Below, piece after piece: positions 47,454 through 59,535 of a stretch of 64,000 nt of DNA (position 1 is its first letter; each line of letters begins with the position of its first letter). The notes beneath the pieces are model-generated. The model had not been told where the DNA came from. It worked only from the letters and a program-made list of their open reading frames with translations, and did not search any database. Source of the DNA: Rhodamnia argentea (taxonomy: Eukaryota; Streptophyta; Magnoliopsida; Myrtales; Myrtaceae); the NCBI RefSeq assembly GCF_020921035.1, contig NC_063151.1:24806934-24870933 (forward strand), given 5' to 3'. The position numbers and the translations under genes were made by a program.

Positions 47454-50400
47454 CTTATAACCTGTTAGATCTTTTCATTCTCTAGGTAGTTTCTTTCCCT
47501 TTCCCGAAGAAATCGCAGAATTCAATCCTAGGTCATTGGTATGAAATGCCAAAGACTTCGCCCAGTTAAGTTAGGTCAAGGTGGATCTTTCCAGTGTAGC
47601 TTAATTTTACTGTTTTCTTATGTAAGCTCCTTTTGTTCTGCCAATAATCTGTCAGAAGCAAGCAAGAAGGAATGGATGAGAAGTGGAAAAAATCCTTATT
47701 ATCTGAGTACCTATCATGAAGCTGATCCAGAGATCCCAATGCTCAAAAGAAGTGTGCAAACTCTCTTAGTCCTACCTCCTTTGCATGGAGACATGGTCCT
47801 GCAACCTCTGTCTTTTCTATATTTTCCGTGGCTAAAGTGACATCGATCCTAATCGAGAGCAACGCTAAATATACTAAAGCTTAACTGTGAACTGTTTCCT
47901 ATGTGACGCGACAATACGGGGTGGAATTGCAAAGCGGATGAGGCTACGAGGAGGGTAAAACCGTAGGACTAATTGGGACGTTCGCAAATTAGAAGAATGG
48001 TTTGATTCCTATCTACTTGGACACCCAACAACAGAGAGATTTAGAGGGAGCATGTCATGCGATTGCAAATGGTTCTTGACCCTACCACACAAAACACAAA
48101 CTCAAATCAAGGTAAAATAGTAATACCCAAATGAAAGAGGACAAGTCGAAAAAGTTCATGCTCAATGCTGCTGCAGAAAGAGTGTTTTTCCCCTGGGGCC
48201 ATTCAACAGAGAATGTTTGTCCCATTGGTTCTGAGTCCTCCATTCTTGATCTGAGTTCAAAAACAGATCTTGCCAACATCCTCTTCCAGTGTGAACAAAG
48301 ATCACCCTTTTTTGTTGGTGATACCGGCAGCAATAGAGCCATGTCTACCTCTAGACATACATTCTCACGGTTTTCTCACTGGCTTTCACAAGCTGAGAGA
48401 GACTCTGTTATTATCTCCAGGGACAACACTTTTGACCAATGCACTCACACATCCTGATCACCCTACACAAGATCTACATAGTCCTCACCCATTCCTCTAG
48501 TGCAGCATCACCACAGTGAACATGCTCAGCAGATAATATAGTTTATAATCCCTGTCGTCATGAAGCATGATTGTCGAGGAAGCAAAGGATTGTCTTTGAG
48601 CTTGCTTAAAGAATGGTAAAGAACTTTTGTGTGCTTAGGTTATTTAGCAGTATAGTACCCAAGTTTCCTTTTTACAAGATCTAGCATCTCCCAACACATT
48701 GGACCCACAAATCAATTTCTCGGCTCCTTGGCATGCAGAAATCGACAATTAAAATCTTGATTTGCTCAGATCAACAAGATTTCAGCAGGCAAATGGACGC
48801 AGATCCTTTTGCTCCCAGGAAGATTTAATGACACGGGCACTCAATTTTTCCGCAAACAGAAAAAAAAAAAAAAAAATGTAAGTTCATGGGAGTGAACTTC
48901 TTTATTTGAGAACGCGATAACTGTACAGCTTCCACTGGCTCAACTTTTGTTTCCCTCATTGTGGTGTGGAATTTAGTTCTGTGCTGATTGATTTTTCTCT
49001 TCCTTTGGGTAAAAGCTGCTTGAGCTGATTTACTAATTGTATAATCATTGAGAAGATGGTGGAATCTATATCCTATTGTAAACTCATGCTTCATGATTAT
49101 GAATCTCAATTTGTCTCCCACCAAACATTAATTCTTCGGGTACTCAATTACCATTTAGCAAGATTAACGTTAACACCCATTAGGGTTTAAATTCTTTGCG
49201 CAAAGATGTATGTGGGAGGAAGCTTGATCAAACCAGTTTAACTTTACTGAAGTGATGTTACAGCTCATGTCCAGCACCAAACTGGAAATATGATTGCTTG
49301 TTGCCACATGAAATATATTGTGATGATGAAATAAAAAAAGAAAGAGAAAGCGGTCAAAAGAAATTCAATCTTACAGATGATGGGAGAGGAAGTGGCATGA
49401 TGAGAGAGACAAACAGGCAATCATATGGCTGACCATCTGAATGATAACCCCAAACAGACAGAGAGATTGCAAGTCCCATGTTTTCAACTTTGGATCTTGT
49501 TCATCATGTGAATTGGATACTATGGAACTTGAAATTATTCATGCATTTGCAGATGATGTCCAAAACTCACCAAAAGCCAAGGCATGATGTGTTGTGGCAT
49601 ATGCATCGCTGTCTATGGCTTGTTTTAGATGAGATCTGCACTAAATTTGTGCTCTCTCTCTCTCTCTCTGAGGATGTCTGTCTTCTTCTTCTTCTTTTGT
49701 CTTGGGCCTAAATAGTCATGGTGGGTACTAGGTCTTTTAGTATTCCACTCTTGGTCCATGCCTTCACTTGGTCCATAAGCTTATCCACATGTGGAGTTTG
49801 TTCCCATGCATGTTACAGTGCACATGGTTTTAGGTCTCATTAAAATTCATAAAAAAGGGGAAGAACAGAGTGTGAATCCCACATGACCTTCTTCACTTGG
49901 GTGTGCTCATCCAAAGAGGCTTACAGTAGCAATGTAAATAGAAAACCTTTTCTCGGTTGTTCTCTAGGCATCACTAGCTTATTCAAGGAAAAGTTGTTAC
50001 ACAGCAATCTTCTACAAAAGGCAAAAGCTAACGATTAAACTGCTTGAGTTATGGGCGATCCATCGACTTTGATATATAGTCGAGAGTACATTAGTCTCTC
50101 TTCACTGATCACTTCCTGACGGGCATAGAAGATAAACTAAAGCATTTCCAAGCAAATAAGGTCGTTAGAACTTAGACGTCGCCGGCGAGTCAATAATAGT
50201 TCATCCGCTTTTCTGTTGGGAGAAACAAGGCCGAGAAACCGCCGCGATAAGACAACTCATCAGCAAACAATGTGTTTCCTCCCTTTGGCGATATCGAGGA
50301 TCAACCAACAACCTGAACAGTTCAAGTAGTTGGACATCATTGGGTCCCATGGCTTCCCCACATCCATCCTTGAAATGGAAAAAGGCCTGGCTGCAATTGA

Positions 50401-51842
50401 AAGAATGTTGCTAGCCAAATCGACAAGGCTGCTGGTCCAATCTCTCATACTTCACTGTGCATGTGACTTCTTTTATTTTGAAGAAATTACTACCTTACAC
50501 TAGAAACGTTTTCTCTTCTTCTTTGTAATAGGAGTCAGCCGCCATATCACTCATGAAACGAGTTTATATGGCAAATCTGAAATTATCATTCGCAAGGCAG
50601 AACTAATAAACAGAATTGCCAGAGAATAGAAACAAGGGGGAAACTGGTAAAGAGGGAAAGGAGTGAGAGATGAATGAGGGAGACCCCCGTTCAGAACTGA
50701 AAATATAAGAGTGCTGGCGAAATCCAAGAAGCACTAAATTTGTGTGTCATCACGATTTGGAGCTCCCGGAGCACGAAAGTGCTAGTGAAAGTGCTGGCCT
50801 TCGCCAAAGAATTCGGACAAGTTTATTGATTCCTTCCGATTCCTGTTAATAAGGCCGAGTTTTACACAATCCTGAAGGAAAGTAGTGACATTCTGAAGGT
50901 TGTTCTATCACTATGGGCACATGAACTGATGCAATTGTCCCCAACATGAGCACTACACACTCAGTCCCTCTTAATTTATCTTGCCCTTTGGCTTTTCTTC
51001 TGCAACACAGCAAAGTGGAAGGCAAGCACCCGAAAGACTCGACACAGCTCTCAACAGGATCCTGCTGAATTCAATCCAACAGACGGTGTTAGATTAAGTT
51101 ATTACCATGCTCAACCTACAGAGCCATAGCCATAGTGCCATTGCAGACAGAACTCAGCTTCAGTTCAGGCTTCCTTCTGACTCAACCACCTCGGCCTCAT
51201 TGATAGAGACGCATAGAAAGCAGGAATCTTGCCGTGCATAACATAAGAGGGTCCCCCTTTTTCCACTTTTGTCTGCAGCAGCCCTTCCAAAACTTAGCCT
51301 CTCCAGCAGTGAAGCCCACAAGGTAATTTCCTCGATTTGGCAGACCCTCGGCACAAGTCTAAAGACCAGATTTTGGATCAAAATTCAACCCCCTTTGTGT
51401 AGCTCTTCGTGCGCAGATCGAATTCTGAACGTAAACAAAGGATGAACAATGTTTGAGGACGCGTTCTATGGGCTTAGATTGCAAGTAGAAGGGAAAAACA
51501 AAAAAGTACACTCCATGTACGCCGTGGTATACCCAAGAAGCGGCAGTCACTGATGTCTCCTTGCCAATTATGACAGGCAATAACAGCAAGGTGCAAAGGC
51601 AAATGTACAATCCCTCCAGTGGAAATCATCGCTGGCGTGCTTGCTTTCGCCTCTTGTGATATGATCCTTCCTTTCGCCATCAACCGTGTTGAATTCGCAT
51701 TCCCTCAAAAACAGCGAAAGACGAAACAGAGTGACAACAAAATTTGCCAAGCTTAGTTTATCAAATAATGCCCGGTCGGATCGTAGTTAGCTGCGATGTT
51801 TCCTATGAAAGTAGATGAGACAAGAACAGAGGAAGGTGAGTT
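47454..51842. other. Long intergenic region, nothing recognised
   Basis: About 4.4 kb between the ERF and DUF4228 genes. It contains the ERF 3' UTR, an A run (48859-48876) and a (CT)n tract at 49652-49669. Minus-strand frames at 50260-50448 and 51160-51610 were inspected without finding a family. A non-coding transcript cannot be excluded. Confidence 0.5.
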
Positions 51843-51910
51843 ACAAATACCCTGGAAGATCAAAGCAATATCTCATACAAATACCCAGGAAGATCAAAGC
51901 AATATCTCAT
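51843..51910 (+). repeat. 34-bp tandem duplication upstream of DUF4228 gene
   Basis: Copies begin at 51843 and 51877 and differ at one base (ccctgg versus cccagg). Each contains gatcaaagcaatatctcat. The pair lies 122 bases before the DUF4228 start codon, in its leader or core promoter. Confidence 0.85.
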
Positions 51911-52031
51911 TGGACGGTCCTGGCAAATCCTACAGTGCAGCAGATGCTTTTATCTTGCCAGAGGAGATAATACAACTCTCCAGTCTCATTTACCTTCTCT
52001 CGCCACCACCCGGGAAAAAGACAAAATAATC

Positions 52032-52667
52032 ATGGCCCGTTCAAGATGGCTCTGCACCAACGGCACGAGGAACATGTTGGTCAAGATTGTCCATCCCGGC
52101 GGGCACATTGAGCTCCACGACAGGCCTGTTCTCGCAGCCGAGATCATGCTTCGCCACCCTCGATGCTGCATCGCGTACCCTCATGTGTTTCAGCAGCCGT
52201 GGGCGATCGTCGCGCCAGATACTATGCTGATGTTGGGCCAGAAGTTCTATGTCGTGCCCGTGAGCACCATCAGGAGGCTCCAACGCCTTTCGTTCAAGTA
52301 CTCTCCGTCCAGTTCTCTTTCGCCTTCTCCTTTCCGGAGCCCCAACACCATGGCCAAGCCGCAAAATGTGACCAAGGATGAAGATCAAATGGACTCGACT
52401 TGTTGGTCAAAGATGGAGAAGGACCAGTGTTTCTCCAAGGACGGCTGCTTCGTATGCTTGTTCAAAGGAGTGAAGCTCAAAGCAAATCCTGAAAGCCCCG
52501 GCGAAGGTTCGAGATCATCGAGCAGCTTCGGGTCTTCAGAGACGAGGGAACTCACCGACCGAAAGAGGAGTAAGGACATTACAAGAAGGGGAATGAGAGG
52601 GTCTCCGAAAAGGCTTGCCTCTTATGAGAATTGGCAGCCAAGGCTGGAGAGCATCACTGAAGAATGA
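52032..52667 (+). CDS. DUF4228 / PADRE domain protein
   Basis: Plant-specific protein of 211 residues without introns. The N-terminal half carries the DUF4228 (PADRE) fold: VKIVHPGGHIEL, then AAEIMLRHPRCCIAYPHVF, and TMLMLGQKFYVVPVSTIRRL. This family responds to pathogens, wounding and abiotic stress; the biochemical role is unknown. The C-terminal half is rich in Ser, Lys and Arg and is probably disordered, ending SYENWQPRLESITEE, a tail that plant relatives commonly share. The start at 52032 is the first ATG and puts the domain directly at the N terminus. It begins MARSRWL where many relatives have MGN, so N-myristoylation is not predicted. A 34-bp duplication precedes it. Confidence 0.88.
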   Translation: MARSRWLCTNGTRNMLVKIVHPGGHIELHDRPVLAAEIMLRHPRCCIAYPHVFQQPWAIVAPDTMLMLGQKFYVVPVSTIRRLQRLSFKYSPSSSLSPSPFRSPNTMAKPQNVTKDEDQMDSTCWSKMEKDQCFSKDGCFVCLFKGVKLKANPESPGEGSRSSSSFGSSETRELTDRKRSKDITRRGMRGSPKRLASYENWQPRLESITEE

Positions 52668-53292
52668 AGTCCACTTCATTTGGCTCACGGCCACTCTGAA
52701 GTATCATATAATCTTTTTGTCGTTGTTTGCCGGATAAGGATTGTATGCAATGTGTGCAATATATATGTATGTATTATGTAAGCAACTTCAGCAAAAAGGG
52801 CAAAAAATGTATCAACATATGAGTGCTTTATGTGCATTCTTGGGCAGTCCGACTCGTAGGAATGAACAAAAAGTGCATGTCAAATGTATCAGACCACAGA
52901 ATTTGCTCTTAGAATTTCTCTGATCTCATCAGCTTCTCTCGCGATTCTCACAGAAATTACTATGCAATACACGGGAGGAGTAAATCCTATTAATTTGGTC
53001 AGAAACAGAACATTTTGTCTGGCAATACATGAAGAAGTTGTTAGCAAAGCGCTAGAAGGATATACGACATTATGCTCACTAAAATATACAGCGGCAGGAA
53101 GAGAGACGGGGGAGAAATGCCTGTAAGTCCGATTTTTATCCTGATTCCAATGGAGTCGGGTAATCCCAAAAAAAGACTTGTCAGAAATCGAAGAACAAGA
53201 ACCATGCTGAATCCATTCCCCTCGACAAGCACAAATTGTGCATGGATGAAATTTTAGCCGAATAGTAAATGCCAGTCAAACCCATCTTTAGC
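52668..53292. other. Spacer between convergent DUF4228 and kinase genes
   Basis: 3' flanks of both genes. No further gene seen. Confidence 0.5.
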
Positions 53293-54894
53293 TCAGTGAG
53301 AAGGGTCAAGGCCAACCGTTGCAACAGGTTCTGATGCTCTCAGGGACCCCCCAAGCTCGGCAGGAACGAGCGGGATAAGAGAATGTAAAACATCCGTTAT
53401 CAATGGCCTGTAGCTCGGCTCTGGTTGAATACAAAGTACTGCCACCGCAGCAACCTGCTCAATCATTGAATAGGAGATTGATGAAGTAACAAGCAGAGGG
53501 TGAGAAGTTCCAATTACTTAGAAAAAATGTGTCTTCGATCCAAATACCTGATATAAGTGCTTCAAATCCATCGTGTCCTTGATGACAGGATCGACAATGT
53601 TTGGAAGCTTTGATCTGTCAGTGAGCTGAGGCATGGCCTGCATGTTAGGGAGTACATGTAATGCAGTTTCAAAAAGAAGACAAATTTAATAAGCGAATTT
53701 GGAAAAAAATTGGCTAAAGTGAGAGCTTTTTCCTGCCGAGTTGAAGGAAAACATACCCAGGATACTAGAGACTGGCATTGAGTTGATTCCATCTTCTCCA
53801 CAGGCTTTCTTCCCATCAGAAGCTCTAGGAGTACAATTCCAAAAGCGTAGACATCACTTTTATCTGTTAATTTACCTGACAAACAATCATTTTAGTCTTA
53901 AGAGAAAACAGAGTCTGAGTCACCATCATAGGTGCACACATAAACGAGACTGGGAAATATTTAGACATAATCTTGGAAAGAGGCAACACAAAAGCAGAAG
54001 TAAACAGCAAATACAGCAGGCTATGCTAATCAGGCTCATCAAAAGAACATCAAGTCACATCACTAACACTCGGACAAGAAATTCTATGCACTAAGCACAA
54101 CTTGATGAATAGGCATTCATCGTGACTTCGTAAGATCAAAGGAAGAACAGAACATACCATTCAACAGGTACTCTGGGGCCAAATAACCCACCGTGCCAGA
54201 GATCTTCACATTATTTGTGCTTTGAGCACTCACAGCAAGACCAAAATCAGAAATCTGTTAAAAGAACAACATTCAGAAGATTTATGCAGGAAAAAGACAA
54301 GTCTTCTAGAAAGAAATGCAATAAGGGAAGCACTGAAAGTCAGTCAACCTTAGCATTGAAGTCTGAATCCAAGAGAATGTTTGATGATTTAAGATCTCTA
54401 TGCACCACAGGAGGGTTGCACCGTTCATGAAGAAATTCTAATCCTCTGTATAAACACCAGTAAGAATTTGATACACGTCAGGAAAAGGCAGAAGATAATT
54501 AGTTAAACATAAAAGCAACAATAATGAACTTGCCTGGCTGCATCAACAGCAATCTTCATACGTAGGTGCCACGTCAGAGCTGATCCATGTGTTGGTCCTA
54601 GATAACCATCAAAGCATGAATCGCGTAAGGATAGACAGAAACCTAAAACCTTCAGGGACCGATAACTCTGTATCTCTTATCTCACACAAGCCAGTAAGAG
54701 GAGAGCCAAGTCCATACCATGCAATTGAGTCTCCAATGATCCATTCTGCATCATTTCATACACAAGATATCGCGTTTGTCCATGAATGCAGTAACCCAAA
54801 AGAGTGACTACATTTTGATGTTGGATTTTACTCAACCAATTCACCTCGTTCTGTCAGAGGAAGGGAATGCAAAGAGAGAGAAACTCTGTAAAAT

Positions 54895-54946
<52 letters not shown>

Positions 54947-56357
54947 CAATTTTCACATCAACAACAGGTGAAAACACACCTCAAATTCTCTCTGGGCATC
55001 CTGATCGGCATCATCCAACTTCTTCACAGCAGCAAGGAGCTTTTCACTAAAACGAGCTTTATAGATGACTCCACGGCCACCTTCACCCGAAACGCTCCTC
55101 TCCTGAAAATGATTGGTCGCAGCTTCCAGGAGTTGATAGTCAAAAACAGCAGCAGAACCCTTTTTACCAATGACAGCCGAGGTATTCAATTTATTCACCA
55201 TTGGTTTCAATGGAAGTCCCCCTGCATTACCTTCGAATGAAACATCAAAGAGATAATGCAAATGAGACCACCGTCATGTGAAACATAATTGGGAAAATGA
55301 GCAAATGCTTTTGGCCAAGAACATACCTGAGTTTGCTGAGCTCTTACTTTTAGATTTCTTCTTCGAATTCTTTGAAAGATACACCCAGAAGAAAACGAGA
55401 AAAATCAAAACCACGGCAAGGAGAGTAGATGCAACAATGAGTGCCGCCAAAATCTTCTTGTTCAGATCCTGGTGGTGCGCTACTCTGACCTCTGGCGTTC
55501 CTGCTTCAAAATAAAGCTTCGTCAACAATGTATCAGCACTACAATTATTGGAACGCACATATCAAACACGTACTCAAAACCCAGACACCATCTTTATCAG
55601 AGACAGGCCAACAAATAAGGAGAAAACAAATGTGGGATTCTCATGATGCTTTATTCCTAAAATCACCACTCCAAAAAAATTGGCGGAGGTTGTTTGAAGG
55701 ATTAATCGAGTTATTTCAGTTTGAAGCTCAGGAAAAGAATAGAATGGACCCTATTATTATAACTCAGGGACAAAGGACAGCAGAAGAAACAAATTCGAAA
55801 ATTTTCCATTGTTGTTGAAAGATGAACTATTCCCACCAAAATACAGTCACAAAATAAAAAAATTACAAGCTTAAAATATCTAAATTCCATTTCATTATCT
55901 TTTCCACAATCAATTAGCAGCCACAGAGAACAAAAATTTGAGAATTCACGAAAGAGAAGAACCGAGGAAGACATAGCACCAAGTTGCAGAATTCCTACTT
56001 TCCACACATCGATGCCTTTATTACGGATAAAGGTCGCAACTTTCCAGTTCAAAATGCAAAAATCCAAGTGACCCAGTCGACTCAATTGCACAGTGAACAT
56101 CTATAACTCAAATTTTCTCACTGATGCCCGGTAAATTAAGATAACATCCACAAAATGGAGAGGCTAACAACTTCACCTGGAGACTGAGCATTCATTTCTG
56201 AAGAAAACTGGGAAATGGGTGCCTCCTGAGAGTGCGAAAGCGGGACTAATGTGGTGGAAACAGCAGGGTCTGGTCTGGCATCAGCGATGACAATGGATGA
56301 GAAAAAAGATGTGCTTGTTACCCACATGGGCAGAAGCAAAAGACTAGGAACATTCAT
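53293..56357 (-). CDS. Receptor-like protein kinase (At1g80640-like)
   Basis: Membrane-anchored serine/threonine kinase of 455 residues. Ten exons: 56357-56177, 55500-55327, 55230-54980, 54850-54718, 54597-54534, 54445-54349, 54254-54158, 53875-53757, 53637-53548 and 53454-53293. It has a signal peptide ([12 protein letters not shown], about residues 1-25), a short extracellular part of about 50 residues without known domain, a membrane helix (about 77-102) followed by a Lys-rich stop-transfer ([11 protein letters not shown]), and a kinase domain (about 163-440). The kinase has the loop GEGGRG, K188 in AVKKL, D285 in HRDLKSSN, D303 in DFG and the APE motif, so it should be active. The loop has Arg where Phe is common. 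Intron 5 uses a GC donor (CCAG/gcaagt), needed to keep the frame and [10 protein letters not shown]. Ligand unknown. Confidence 0.92.
54899..54944 (-). repeat. (CT)23 microsatellite in kinase intron 3
   Basis: GA on the plus strand, CT on the kinase sense strand, 36 bases after the intron 3 donor. It is the longest perfect dinucleotide tract in the window and likely to vary between individuals. Confidence 0.9.
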
Positions 56358-56384
56358 GTTCTTTTTTTTTTCTCTTTTCCTTCA

Positions 56385-56398
56385 GAGAGAGAGAGAGA
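56385..56398 (-). repeat. (CT)7 tract in kinase leader
   Basis: CT on the sense strand, about 28 bases before the kinase start codon. Confidence 0.8.
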
Positions 56399-56538
56399 TT
56401 GTGCGTGAGCTCCATTGAAACTTCATTTGCTTCCTTTGAATTTATCTTTTTGGTTTCCAAAAGCAGATGGGACAAAAGGCTGTCGCAGGGAAACCAAGAA
56501 ACCGCTTTTCCTTTATCTTTTCTTTAAAAGATCTATTC

Positions 56539-56546
56539 TTTTTATA
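56539..56546 (-). promoter_or_regulatory. Possible TATA box of the receptor kinase gene
   Basis: TATAAAAA on the minus strand, about 180 bases before the ATG at 56357 and upstream of the CT leader tract. Confidence 0.45.
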
Positions 56547-56549
56547 ACC

Positions 56550-59423
56550 ATTAAAAAAACCTCTATCTAATTCGAACCCTGCATAACTGCAGGAGAGTGT
56601 GTTGGAAGAAGTGGGGCGAATCGCGAATGGACCCCGAATCGTGTGGCAGGCAGAAAGCCAAACCAACGAAAGAGTGCAAACGTTTGAGGATGGTGGACTT
56701 CGGACGTGGGGTACTACAGGGATTTTGGATGTTAATTAAAGAAGTGGACTAAGGATTAAAATAAGTCACAAATAAAAAGAAAGACAGAGTGAACTTTTGT
56801 TCTTTTCCCATTCTTGGTGTATGGACAATACACATTTGGCTTCTTTAATATTCTTCTCCTTCAAATACTCCTCTTTTTTTGGCTGGATTCTTCTCCTTTT
56901 TTCTGGATTAGAAGTGACTATGGAATATGGCGATTTGTACCTTCAAATAGCTTCAGAGAAACATTAAATGAATCACGTTTAGTTGATTTTGAGATTATAT
57001 TTTCTAATTGTAGTCATGTATAAAAAATGCCAAAATCTCTGCTTAGTCTTGACTACTCTAGTAGACAAGAGTTCACATGGACGGGAAGGTTTGGTTCCCT
57101 CCTTATTTTTTGCTTGATCAAGGTAAATTTCTCTTTAAGATAAGTGTTTACCACCTTTCAGCTCTCGCATGCCAAAAGATGTATGTGCAAAATGCTTCAG
57201 ACAACTACATATATTGAGTAACGCTGGTGAACACAATCCTTACGGAAAGAAATAATAAAAAATGAGTGCATTTTGGTCTGTCCATGACAAAGTAAGAGAC
57301 CCTCTTTGATCATACATGATAGCAGAGATCAAAGTTTCATCAAAAGGGAATGTGATGGCATTTACCATGTTTAACTCTATAGCTTTTTATTATTCTACCA
57401 AGTTGTTTATTTATATACAGTGTTGCAGATGAGAGAGAGAGAGAGAGAGAGAGAGTCAGTCTGAAACTCAAAGTCATGACCAACTCCCCTGTGATTTTCA
57501 TTAACAGTCTTTCTGTCTTTTGGAGCACAGCTGTTGTGGAAGGCATTGTTCTGTAATCACCATATTCATTCACAGCTGACAACTCTCTGTCTCTCTTTCC
57601 CTCTCTCTCTCTCACAGCACTCATGTGAACTTTTTCATTTGATCAGTATCTTTCCTGCGTGACGTGGGAAGAAAAAGATGACATCCAACTTAATTCGTGC
57701 ACGTAACTATTTTGGCAAGTGGTGAGCCCATTCCCAGGACCTCATCGCATCTTGGATCCGGTTAAAAATCAGAACCCAACCCAGAACAAAAAAAAAAAAA
57801 AAACCAGAAAAAAAATCTACAAAACTTGGCAAGTGGTGGGGAAAGCCCATCCTTTAACATTGATGAGGAAAAACCCAGATCTAATCTAGCCAAACGGTGG
57901 ACATACGATTCGCTTGACGAGTCACTTTCATTGGGGTTCCATTCCAGGTCAAATTTGGAAAAACATACAGATGGAAAATCACTTGTCGACCACCCCGTTT
58001 CCATCTCGAAAATTCAACACGTATCAGTTTTGGGGGGTGATCGTGCGTCCTGTCCTGCACTAAACAATGCCACAAGATAGTCGGAGCTGTCCAGGGACAT
58101 GAATTCGGTGGCAATGTTGCCCATGTGACCAGTTGAAAATGCATATGTGCAAATCTGGGTCACGCGTGTACACATCTTGTTCTCGCCGTTCTCCTATCTT
58201 TGTCTTCATTTATATAAAAAGAACGACTTTGTTTTCAGCTGTTGTACCGCATAGGTCTTTGTTTTATTTCTCCCTTTAGGGTTTTGTTTAATGCAAGGTC
58301 TTCGCATAAGATTCCCCGGGGCTTGGCTTTGATATGGACACGATACGTGACTGCTAATTGACGATCCAACCTACTGGTGTAGGTCTGTATCGTGGCCGAT
58401 ATCGAGTCTATGTCGAAATTCAATATGAGAAACTTGTGCGTTGAGACTTAGGATGATCCTAAATTCGAGCAATGAACCGATCGAGCTGGCGGGGGCTTGG
58501 CGTCTCGAGAAAAACGCGACGGTCTCGATTTGGTACCGCCCTTATCCGGTGAAAATATCTCTACTGCTTGATCAATAATTTTCGGATTAATTGGCTAGCT
58601 TCCGTTTGATGCGTAGGAAGTGGGATATTCTGGAGTTCGATATTTGTCATGTGAGATTGCGTGACTTTGAAAGGATCTACGTACAGCACCAGCTGAATCA
58701 AAAGCGAGCGAATTCTGGGTAACTGGTATTGCAAGGATTGCCCGAAGATGCCATAAAAAGACGAATCTCATATGGACATGTTCCGACAGCCATTAAGGTT
58801 GCTAGTACTCCAACATCAAATTCCGACCAAACTACATGCATATGTAAAACCACGAAGTGCCATGTCGTGCATGCTATAGAACCGAACCATCTCGTCGGCT
58901 CTTCTTTTGCTACTGCAAAGGAGGATAATGGCAATTTGCCATTTGAGGCATCCCGGGAAAGACGTGCGTGTTAATTTATCGACAACGCAAACTGCTCGAG
59001 CCTCTCGAGGTGCTCGACCGATCAGATCGAGACGCAATGGCTCCTGATACCGTAAGTTCTCGCCATGTTTTGGGGAGGCGAATCGAAGTTTGGTGCTCGT
59101 CTTCAACCAACTCGGTGAGATGACAAGTTTGGGGGAAGAGCTCCATGAGTTTGGATCTCGCGGTCATGGGCTCGGGCCCCGTAATCGGACATTTCACGCA
59201 CGTGACGAAATCGTGTCGCCGGCAAAAGAGGAGGAGAACCTCGGCCCGTTATCGTTTCGGCCCGACCCAAAATGGCTCCTTTTCACGTGGGACCCAGAAG
59301 ACGTCATATAACACCATCTCCGCCTCCCATTTTCAAAATTCGAAAAAAAAACCCGAGAAAAGGCGGGCCCCACAAGGCGCCATGTGGGGCCACAGCATAA
59401 TCCACGTGGCATTTCCAACCTCG
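56550..59423. other. Divergent promoter interval, kinase (-) and F-box/LRR (+)
   Basis: About 2.9 kb. Contains a (GA)n tract at 57431-57455, CT-rich sequence near 57590-57612 and an A run at about 57786-57802. No gene recognised. The last 300 bases before the F-box gene are GC-rich with several ACGTGG/CACGTG-like (ABRE or G-box) motifs near 59200, 59286 and 59404. Confidence 0.5.
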
Positions 59424-59430
59424 TATAAAG
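59424..59430 (+). promoter_or_regulatory. TATA box of the F-box/LRR gene
   Basis: TATAAAG, 112 bases upstream of the ATG at 59536. A CCACGTGGC palindrome lies just upstream (59402-59410), a G-box-type site. Confidence 0.6.
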
Positions 59431-59535
59431 AACGAGACCACCGTCTTCGTCGCTCTGCGCTCTCACTACACCCAAACTGTGTCGCGGCGTACAACTTACT
59501 TCGATTCGATCGGATTCAAGTCGGAAACCCTGACG

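Noticed and set aside
47541-47840. 99-codon plus-strand frame after the ERF gene
   Set aside because: It lies in the ERF 3' flank, has no family similarity and ordinary intergenic composition.
59479-59535. Start of the F-box/LRR protein at 59479
   Set aside because: That codon is GTG. The first ATG is at 59536.
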